A stretch of 64,000 bases of DNA from Symsagittifera roscoffensis (Eukaryota; Xenacoelomorpha; Acoela; Convolutidae), in contig NC_087066.1 in the NCBI RefSeq assembly GCF_963678635.1, positions 48,085,129-48,149,128 of the forward strand. The letters run 5' to 3'. The notes beneath the pieces are model-generated. The model was not told the origin of the DNA. It saw only the letters and a list, made by a program, of their open reading frames with translations, and did not search any database. Position numbers and translations under genes: made by a program. Positions 55,466 through 64,000 of this stretch are shown here, one piece after another; the first letter of the stretch is position 1, and every line of letters begins with the position of its first letter.

Positions 55466-58400
55466 ATGGCGCTAGCAAGCATATCACGGTCGGCAACAGG
55501 GGCCACAAAGTTGCCAGATTACGAGGTTGTTCATTCCTATACCCAAAGTAGAGCACACGCTGACACTAACTTTACTGCCACGAGGCATGGAGCTCATTCT
55601 TTTTCCACTGGTAAGCTGAGGAGATGCTTAATCTTCTCTGATTTTTAATGTTCGTGTCAGATTTTACTTTTAAATTTGAAATCTAAGCATCATGTTTCAA
55701 ATTATAACCAAACCAAAGCAATTAAGTCACAATAATGCAATCGTTGTATATAAAAACTTGTAGAAAGCTTCAATTATCTGTAGGAAAACGGAATAGGAAT
55801 CAGGGTTTATTGCATGAAACGTTTTTGAGTAAAATTCATTATCAGAGTTTAACTCTGACACGTGCAAATTTAACAACATCAAAAATCAAATAAAAAGCAA
55901 CATGGAATGCGAAATAGCATCACGTGACGAGGAAACCTCACAACAACGAAAGAAACAGTTATTCACCCTGATGGTCAGGTAGCGCTGGTGGTATTCCTCC
56001 CAGGTGTTGAGATGTGGTTTCAGGCGATCGATGTGCAGCGCTTAAATATCTGTTATACTGCGGGCAAAAGTTGAATGCGCCATTTATTTATTTGATCTGA
56101 AGACACATTCGCTGATTGTTAATTTTTTAGGAATATATGGCTTCCATGACTTCGAGGAAACACGATCAGTACTGCCAACGAAACTAGGCCTAGATACACA
56201 CGGTCCCTTTTCGGGGACGGATGCTACTGGTTGCCCTGACCAAGTCTCAACTGTTTTTAATAAGGGAAACCATACACCGAAACAATGGCACCAGAATAAC
56301 TACAACAAATATTACCAAGCTTTTGCTGACCGCGACAATTCGGAAAAAACTAGGTTAGTCTTGACTTTGTCTGATTATAGGCATAAACCAAAACCGTTCC
56401 TATTTTACGATTATTCATTAATTTAGGTTGATATTTTAGGTTTGAGAGTAAAAATCTGATTCATGCAACTGATGCTCAGACTAAACGCACCCAAAAGGAT
56501 GTTACAAAGAAACTTCAACAGAGATCCAGAGATATTGGCTACTGGAAGGACGAGCTTAATCGGGAAATCGAAGAAATGGTTCACGGTAAATTATCTCATT
56601 ACGGCGGTGTTTCGCACGGCGGTGATAAATATAGTCATAATTATAACTTTTTAATAATTCTTGACACTCGTGAAATCAAGTTTCTTGTAATTGAGAATTA
56701 GTTTTTTCCCCGTAAACAATTTTTTTCTACAAAAATTTGTAAGAAATTTAACTTGCTCTTTATTGAACCATAACGACTTCCAGACTCCTTACCGTTTGTT
56801 TTAGACCAGTAACGCAGTTGCTTTTGCACCATAATGTTTTTAGTACTCAAGAATTTTTTTTCGGTAAAAATCGAATCGTCGGGCTTTCGTTTACCTGCGT
56901 ATCTTTTGTCGGCTTAGTTGCCACATCACTGATTTTTCTTGCGCTGTCAGCAATTTTCATTATAGTTGCAAGCGTTGTTTTGCAATTTGCTCCTGTAATA
57001 TGTATGTTTACTATTACCCTGGCTTAGTATGTTTTCCTTTTTTTCGTTCAAAAGTTTTATTTAGTCTGAATAGCTTCCGATTATATTTTATTGCCTTAGT
57101 CAACTTAATTTTTTTTAGTCTTTCAAAGGGCAACGCCTAATTTTTATTTTCTAAAAGATAATTCAGGTCGGTTGTTTAGTAAAAGATTTATTAAGTTTAA
57201 AAGTTGGTGTAAAACTTAATCGCTCTAAGTTTTTTCTGACCACAATTTCTTAATTTAATTTTTGTTTTCATTCTTTTTTTTTAGGTTAAGTGGCCGCTCG
57301 ATAAATACTAAACTCTTATTTTATGCTGGTGGTTGTGTTTCTTGATTGTTTTTCTGACATTAAATCCTATTTTTTTCCAAAGTACTGTTTTGTTTTTAAC
57401 TATTTTTCATCGACTATTTATTTCCGTCTTAGTTTTTATCTACTAGCTTGTAATGCTACGATTTCGTTGTATTGCATACGATAAAAGCTAAAAACTATTG
57501 GAAGTAACATGCAGTATTTCGTAAACATTTTGTTTCTGGGAGTTTTGCAAAATTGAGGAAAACTAACGAAGTAAATTTTATGAATCTAAAAAGTTTTTGT
57601 CATTGTTATCACAAATTCGATTTCGATTTTTTAGAGGATCAGCTTCTGCGTGCAGAAAAGATTCGCCTGGAAAGAGCTTTGGATGCGACTGCCACTCCTC
57701 TTATGATTGCTACTGACTGTCTCAAGAACAGAGAGAGGAGACAGAATGTCGATCACGTCCATGACAATGTCGAAATAGAACTACACAAGGTCAGTAACTA
57801 TGGCTGTCTTTAATTAGTTTTTTAGCTGTAAAATGTAAAAGGAATGAATTGAAAAATTGTTAAGGCTTTCAATTTCAGTTTGAAAAAAAAACATATTTGC
57901 TTCCACCAACATCTTTTAGTTGATCCATCTATAAAAAATTAAGCTCTAAATTTGCAAGAAATTGTTCAGAAAATAGAAATTTTGATGTTGTTTCAGGAGG
58001 TTGATCTCATTCAGAAGATTCAAGCCCTGCTGCAGCGAACTATTGACGAAATTGACAAACAAACCAAGTATTTTTCGTTTAATGAGCTTTACTCTCCCTT
58101 TAAAAAAACGCTTCATCAAGAAAACCGAATGTCGAAAATTGAGCGAATTTTAAATGCTAAGTAGTAGTAGTAGTTGTAAAAGGCTTCAATTTACACTTCG
58201 AAGAATTTATGAAAATTGTTCAGAGACAAATAGAAGCATAATTGGCAAGAATTTATGTACAAAAAGAAGACAGGCAATTCAGTGACCATGTACCGTTAAA
58301 TAATTTAGTTGAATAATTTCAAAACTTATCATTCAAAAGATAAGTTTTTCATTTATTTGCTTTCTTCATAAAAATATTTCTATATTGGTTCTCATTTTTT

Positions 58401-61400
58401 CTTTTACTCTGTTAGATTGGTGCGCCGTGCGAAGCACAATCTGGCCAAGGACTGGGGAGACAAGATGCACGCGTACAAGATAGATGTATCTGCTGGCAAC
58501 CTCAACAATTACACCACCCAGATTATGTACAGAGATGGAGTGGACAAGATATCCGGAGGGTAAATGTGTCATTTATTGCTTTTTAATCGTTCTAAACCTA
58601 CGCGTTTTTACAAGATAGCAAAAACAGTCTTAATTTTAATCAGATGTTTTATCAAAAAATTTATTTTTTGATAAAACATCTGATTAAAATTAAGGTTAAT
58701 TAACGAAATCTGGCGCCAAAGCCAAGAAATTTTGTTGCTGAACGAATTGTATACATTTCTTATTTACGTCGTCTCGTCTTTGTGTTTTTTTTTTTGGAAA
58801 AAGTGTTGTAGTTAATTCTTTTCTGATTTTTTTTCGATTTGATTTTTGAAGTTCAATTTGTTTCAAGTTCAATTCAAACGCATTTGCTAAAAGGAAGGCA
58901 AAATAAGCTCTCCTAAAGCAAAAAGGTAAATGACGCGAAAAAACAAGATTGACCTTAAGTTTTGAACATGGATTTCAATTTGTAGGTAACTCGGTGGAAA
59001 TTTAAAAAATTACCTATGGATCCAGTTTGTTTTCCGACAATTAAAAATGAGAAGGAACGTTGTATTTTGATGTTTTAAAGTTTTTTAAGACATTTGTATA
59101 GGTCTTGGTTATTTTTTTTCTCAAGAAAAAGTCTTTAAAGGCTCTACTAAACTACAGATGTGCATTCATTTATAAAAGTGCATTTATTAATGCACTTAGG
59201 TATATGTGCACTTTTTAAGTTCAATTTAAATTCATTTGCTGAAACTTTGGTAATATGCGCTCTCTACATACGAACGTGGAAAAGACGCAAAAATATGAAT
59301 GAAATTTAGTTTCGAACGTGGAATTTAATTTCTAGTTCTTTCCACTGAATAAAAGCTTTACCATTTGATCCAATTTTTTCAAGCTGAGTTTTTTTTATCA
59401 AAAAAAGTCAATCATAAATTTTTCTAGAAAATCAAAAAGCCTTAAAGACATCTATTTTTTTCTTTGAATTTCGAAAGTTGAGACTTTCAAAAATACGTCA
59501 TTTTTTTCTCTGTTTCCTTCATTGCGTTTATTGACTCTTTTCCAATTGTCTGCTGGCCTTATTCTGTTTTCCAAGCAAAATCAAGTACCACAAATCATCG
59601 TTGGAAAATTTTGAGTGATATATCATCTTAAAGATTTTGACCATGATTCGAACGGCATTAAAAAATTTCCATAAAGTTGCCCAGTGTCGAGAAACATCGG
59701 TTTGAAAGTGTTTTAGTTTAACTTCGAGCATGCTCGTGTAAAGTTTGTTATATAAAAATAAAATTAGAAAGTTTGAATTTACCAAAAGAAAAACTGGTTT
59801 TGGAAGCTTCGTTTGGAGTTTCCTTGGCAATAAATTTTCTAAAAAATTATAATTAGTGTGTAAAACATTAAGAAAAAAGTGCAGAATATTTTTTTGAAAA
59901 TTTGTCATTTTGTTTTTGTCATTCATTTTTTGAAAAAAGATTGTCGATTATATCTAATTCGCTAACTTTCTACGCAATTGTAAAATTATCTCGTCGCATC
60001 ATTGAAAACGAGAGTAATTTGAAGAAGAAAAACGTTTAATGTGAACGGCTCTAACTATTCTGCGTTACTCGCTATTTTTGTATAAATTGGGTGGCTCGTA
60101 TGTGTCCAGTTAGGTATTATTTCATAGCCTTTTTGTCCTGACCTAGGTTTTTTAAAAACAAAACTGCGAACCTTCTCCCTGTGTCGAGAAAAACTGGTCT
60201 GAATTTTTTTTTTCGGACCTAGTTAACACAAAATGTCATGAGAGGCCGAGCTTCCAATTGTAACGTTAAATATATTTGCGATCGGTTTATTGTGTTATTA
60301 CGAACCTTCGTTTTTCTAACCTAATTCGCAAATAGAAGTGTTCATTAGAGGTGTTCACTTATTTCAAAATTTCACTGTAGCATTGGAATTTGCATAGCAT
60401 CTGTTCTCTGCTTTATTTGTGACTGAGTGGTTAATGGTACCAATTAAGCTTCCGTGGCTTAGTGGTTATTGTGTCAGACTTAATCTCTAGTTCTCAGGTT
60501 CGCATCTGAGAGGTAGACGAAATTTGCTAATTCGAGGATTATTTCTAATTTTTGTTATTGCACTTTATAGAGCTGCTTTTTATCGTGTTCTCGCAAGTGT
60601 TTGCGAAGCGAAGCTTCGCTTCCGCGTTTAATTATAACTAGCGATGTTTCTTGCGTTGTATCCTAATTTAATAGCTGTTTCTAGAAAAAGAAAATAACAG
60701 AAAATTTATATAAATTGCAAAAATAATTTTGAATTTATATGAATTGGTTTTCGTTCTTTATGACTTTGGTCGGAAATTTTTGTGCTACTCGCAGAACAAT
60801 TGGCTATCTTTGTTTTTCAATAAGAATTTCTCAAATATAATTTTTTTTTGGTTTTCCCGAGTTGGCACCTTTTCAACTGTCTGTTTCTGTTGGCCGTGTT
60901 CTTTGGTTAGGCAATTTTTACGTTGCCGTAAATGCATCCTGGATTTTTGTTCGATTAACGTGGCATTTTGCTACTAAGGAATGATACTCAAGTTTGCGTT
61001 GAAAACAACTTCTGTGATCATTGTGATTTAAGCCTTCAGGCTAACAAAATGAGTGCTTTTGTTTTGTTGCAGCAATACCATGCCTGAAGACTGGGCCCAA
61101 CTGACGCATGACAATATCATGGCAGCTGAGAACGAGAGGATGGCCTCTATTCAACTGAGGGGTCTGATTGAGGATGTGCTGACAGATGTGGGCAATGACC
61201 AGAGAGAGCAGGCCAACACAGTTGACAAGGCATTCGCCCACAGGGTCGAGGAGATGCATGATGCCAAGAGGAAGCTGGAGGACCACTTGAAGAAGGTGCC
61301 AATTTTGTTTGAAAATATGCTTCATTTTAGAAACCCGACCTATTTTTTCAACTTGTAAGGCGAAGTGTAGTTGAGTTTTTTATGTTTTGTGTTCGATTAA

Positions 61401-64000
61401 TTCTAATAGGTTTCCTAATTTTTGGCGACTGCGCAGTAGGTAGTGTAAGATAATCAAAAAGTAGTTTTAGAAAACTGTTAAGAGGAAACTCTCTGCGCAG
61501 GGGGCAATTCAAGCTTTATCAAACACATTGTAAAGTATCAGTTTTGTTTTAGTTTTAATTGTCGGCTGGCCAGATTCATAATTGTGACGCTTTGAATGGC
61601 CTTCAGTTTTTGTACTAGTTTAAAATTTTCATTGGCCAAAACTTGCTTTTCACGCAGTTATTTTTGGTGACTTTTCGTTTTGAAAGCGAGAAAACAATTC
61701 AAAGGTTGTCAATTGAGTTTTAAATTGAGCCGTGAAAAAATAATTCTTTTTTTTCCGCAATAGAGTGATTCAGTTTTATTATTTTTTTAACTTTTCAAGA
61801 GATTTTATCAGCAGATGTTTGAAATTCTAGTGAAAAGAAATGAATTGACATTTAAAAATTCATTGTACGAAAAGTTTTCATGCAGGAGTCGAGCAATTAG
61901 TTATACCCGTCAGAGTATGTATATTATCTCCGTGCTCGTTGTTTTGATTCTAAACAGTTCGTTGCCTCAAATTACTCTGACAAAATTTCAAACCACATTT
62001 TCTGTTATTTTTCGAATTTTTATAGGCTTAAATAACTTTCTAATTGTGCTAAAGTTTGATTAAAAAGTTGAAGTCGCCAAGCAATCAAATGCCTTTTTAT
62101 TTGATAGACTGTGTCTCTCATTTTTGTGATCTGAGTGAGCACTTGATTGTTGTTCAATTGTTTTTCTTTTGTTTGATTTTATTATATTCGTTACGGTTTT
62201 TCATTTTCATCCAACGTTGGTACTGAAAAAACTGGTACCATATACAACATGAAGCACGCCTGTAGTTTTTTTTCAGAGCAATAATATGTTTTTAACAGCC
62301 ATTATTTGCGATAAGATAGTCCTTGTATTTATATTGCGATTTTGAAGAATTAAAGATTTATCAGAGAGAGCTTAAAAGAATAAGGTTTTAACATTGAATA
62401 ATGAAAGCTTATTGTATCAAAGACGCGAGATTAATTTATTACTTAACCGAGCAAAAGTTCAGTTTTAGGTATCAAGGCTTTCGTTTTGCAAATCTTGTAC
62501 TTGGTAGACCACCTCTGTTCCAACGTAATGTGCTTCGGTCGGTTCCCGATTTTAAGTTTTCTATAAAAATCAATAGATTACATAAAAGTTATTTTGATGA
62601 TACTCAAAAAAATCGCAAAAATATCAACTGAAGTGCGATGCTCGTGAAATTCAAAAACGTTGAATTTAAAAGCAAGTTGAATTGAATTTTTTAAAGCCCA
62701 AACAAACACTTAAAACTGCTTTGAGTTCAAAGGCTTATAAAAAAGTCTAATCGGTTGATTTGCATCTAGCACAAAAAATTCTGGTATAAGTGATATTTCA
62801 TTTAGTTTTTTCGCAAAAGTTTGCAATGGCTTTATAGCTGACTACAGTTAAATTTGCAAAACCCATAACAAGAAAAATACGAGGCAATTTTAGGTATTTT
62901 TTGATTGTATACGGATTCCGCAACAAACTGAAAACAGATTTGTCGCGGAATGCACAGCACTGCAATTTTTTTTGATCGTTTTGATTGCGTCTGTCCAAAA
63001 GCAGCCGAATTTTCGGCATCCGAAACAAAATTTGCGAATCCAGAAGATTTTGTTGAATCCATAAACAAATAGTAATAATAATATATGTGTAGTAAAATTG
63101 CGCTGTCGTCGAATCTGCAGTTGAAGCTCCGAACTTTGAATTTGTAAAGCTAAAAAAGGAGTTTTATAGCTTGCTTAAATGCTTTTTGTTCTACTCATTT
63201 TCTTTAATCGGTATAACTTATTTTAAAATTGTAAAATTTTGAAATCGGTTGTTATCGAACTTGGGAAAGTTTTAATTTTCAATTGAATCATGATTGTAAA
63301 CCCGGGTCGGCCAAAGTTTCTAATGATTCAATTTCCATAAATGGAAAACTTCTTTTCATACTTGCTCCATATAATTCCCTACGCACTGCAATTTGATTAA
63401 AATCTTTATGATGAACAATTTTTAATTTTCAGTACATAAGAATAGTATGACTAGGATTTGTTTTGTATATTTTAGGGGGTATTAAAACTGCCAATCTGTT
63501 CTGTTGGGACTGAAAATTTTTTTACGGTGCTCAGCTTATTGATAGCCCAATATTTGTTTGCAGCTGTTCCACCAGCGGATTAAGGCGGGCGAGGGACGGA
63601 CGCTCGTCACCTCTCAGGGATTCGACCCCCTGCCGACCCAAAGGGTCCCCCTTTTTAAGATCTCCGTTTTTGGCTGACGCGACCCCAAATTTTTTCTAAA
63701 GCCGAGGAAATAACGAAATTTTTTTGTCAAAATTTTTCAAAAAGTGTTCAAAATTCTTTTTTTTTGGTCTGTTTTGTTTTCAAAATTTCGCCTGCGCGCG
63801 CAAAATGCGGTCAAAATAGGGTATTTATAGTGACTGATTTGTGAGAGCTCGGAAAATCAATTTGATCGACCTAAAAACAAGGTCATTAAAATTTTGAAAT
63901 CCGCCAAATCGCCCCCACCCCTATGGGAAAAACCTAGATGCGCCCCCTGAGCTGTTCAATCCAGGCTCAAAATCATTCCATCTTCTCTTAGGTCTCGCTA
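55466..64000 (+). CDS. TEKT4: Tektin-4, exons 1-7 plus start of exon 8; gene continues beyond window
   Basis: Tektins are coiled-coil filament proteins inside the doublet microtubules of cilia and sperm flagella. Coding exons: 55466-55610, 56131-56353, 56440-56585, 57635-57789, 57997-58067, 58416-58559, 61073-61295. All have GT-AG introns and matching phases (369 codons). A likely exon 8 starts at 63992 after CTTCTCTTAG (VSL...). Diagnostic stretches: TKRTQKDVTKKLQQRSRDIG, YWKDELNREIEEM, RLERALDATATPLMIATDCL, NRERRQNVDHVHDNVEIEL, LAKDWGDKMHAYKID, MPEDWAQLTHDNIMAAENER and DAKRKLEDHL. They align with the vertebrate TEKT4 pattern better than with TEKT1-3. The start ATG follows an acceptor-like TTGAATTTCAG, suggesting an upstream 5' UTR exon. 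The family nonapeptide RPNVELCRD should lie in the missing C-terminal exons. The exon 5 donor (AA|GTATTT) is weak. Introns contain a pol relic, a long palindrome, a tRNA-like sequence and a hAT MITE. Confidence 0.92.
55960..56045 (-). pseudogene. Short retrotransposon pol C-terminal relic in tektin intron 1
   Basis: On the minus strand ALHIDRLKPHLNTWEEYHQR resembles the HxxRLKP motif at the end of Ty3/gypsy pol proteins. The patch is less AT-rich than the intron around it. Too short for a firm call. Confidence 0.35.
58629..58694. repeat. Perfect 31-bp palindrome with 4-base loop in tektin intron 6
   Basis: The arm CTTAATTTTAATCAGATGTT followed by TTATCAAAAAA is repeated exactly inverted across the spacer TTTA. 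In RNA it would form a long hairpin. No transposon ends or target duplication were recognised. Confidence 0.9.
59560..59745 (+). repeat. Interspersed repeat, copy 3, diverged
   Basis: CAAGCAAAATCAAGTACCAC, GAGTGATATATC and TTCGAACGGCATT parallel the 37365-37515 copy. It lies in tektin intron 6. The minus-strand ORF 59528-59926 over it is not supported. Confidence 0.5.
60448..60519 (+). tRNA. tRNA-like sequence, probably pseudogene or SINE head
   Basis: TGGCTTAGTGG matches the A box and GGTTCGCATCT is B-box-like. CTCAG...CTGAG can form the T stem, and the anticodon loop would be CTTAATC (TAA). The acceptor stem is imperfect and the T loop irregular. It lies in tektin intron 6. Confidence 0.35.
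63570..63949. mobile_element. hAT-type MITE in tektin intron 7
   Basis: A perfect 8-bp duplication AGCTGTTC at 63562-63569 and 63950-63957 flanks it. The ends are degraded (GCGGATTAAGG; CCTAGATGCGCCCCCTG), but CTCAGGGATTCGACCCCCTG, CAAAGGGTCCCCC and AATCAATTTGATCGACCT place it in the 38072 family. It ends about 40 bases before the putative exon 8. Confidence 0.9.

Noticed and set aside
56463-56654. 63-codon + ORF over tektin exon 3
   Set aside because: Alternative frame of the real tektin exon (56440-56585).
59528-59926. 132-codon minus-strand ORF in tektin intron 6
   Set aside because: Overlaps an interspersed repeat, Lys/Leu/Phe-rich from AT composition, no motif or splice context.

Overview
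The window is eukaryotic, AT-rich (roughly two thirds A+T by eye) and comes from an invertebrate animal. The evidence is spliced genes with GT-AG introns, a multi-exon tektin-4 gene (a cilium/flagellum protein), and many metazoan-type transposons: Ty3/gypsy, BEL/Pao, a LINE, hAT, pogo-like and mariner-like non-autonomous elements. The species cannot be named from sequence alone. Host genes are sparse and most of the DNA is mobile-element sequence at several stages of decay. A 200-base run of N at 32321-32520 is an assembly gap.

Region 1 (1 to about 11.2 kb, + strand) is the most unusual part. It holds the 3' two thirds of a large env-carrying LTR retroelement. After a Ty3/gypsy-type pol (RNase H and integrase; the rest lies left of the window) come three further genes. 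ORF A is Ser/Thr/Pro-rich, has no ATG of its own and lies in frame behind a 36-codon hydrophobic leader ended by one TAA. Next is a long envelope glycoprotein gene whose cysteine layout resembles chuvirus-type (negative-strand RNA virus) glycoproteins. ORF C is an unrecognised 602-residue protein. The genes overlap by 13 and 4 bases, as in compact viral genomes, and a perfect splice donor follows the last stop codon. This copy is damaged: the second integrase catalytic Asp is Tyr, env is frameshifted twice, and ORF A is interrupted.

Region 2 (13.5-21 kb, - strand) is an old, decayed Ty3/gypsy element whose RNase H/integrase interval is inflated by an approximately 888-bp tandem array. Region 3 (21.7-23.6 kb, -) holds three exons of a membrane-anchored glycosyltransferase-like host gene with a small inverted-repeat element in an intron. 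Region 4 (23.7-24.4 kb) is a pogo-like non-autonomous transposon. Region 5 (24.7-32 kb, -) is a nearly complete BEL/Pao element with 148-bp LTRs, broken by two stops and two frameshifts. Region 6 (33.4-42.7 kb) carries a fold-back element, several hAT MITEs and a two-exon unknown host gene (36.7-39.7 kb, -). Region 7 (43-53.2 kb, -) has another dead Ty3/gypsy and head-to-tail decayed LINE copies. Region 8 (55.4 kb to the end, +) is the tektin-4 gene: seven exons are resolved with matching phases, and an eighth seems to begin nine bases before the window ends.

The retroelement genes would act together as a mobile or virus-like unit (pol, glycoprotein, accessory ORFs). The host genes (tektin-4, glycosyltransferase-like, unknown two-exon gene) show no operon-like link. 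No CRISPR array, bacterial operon or rRNA gene was seen.
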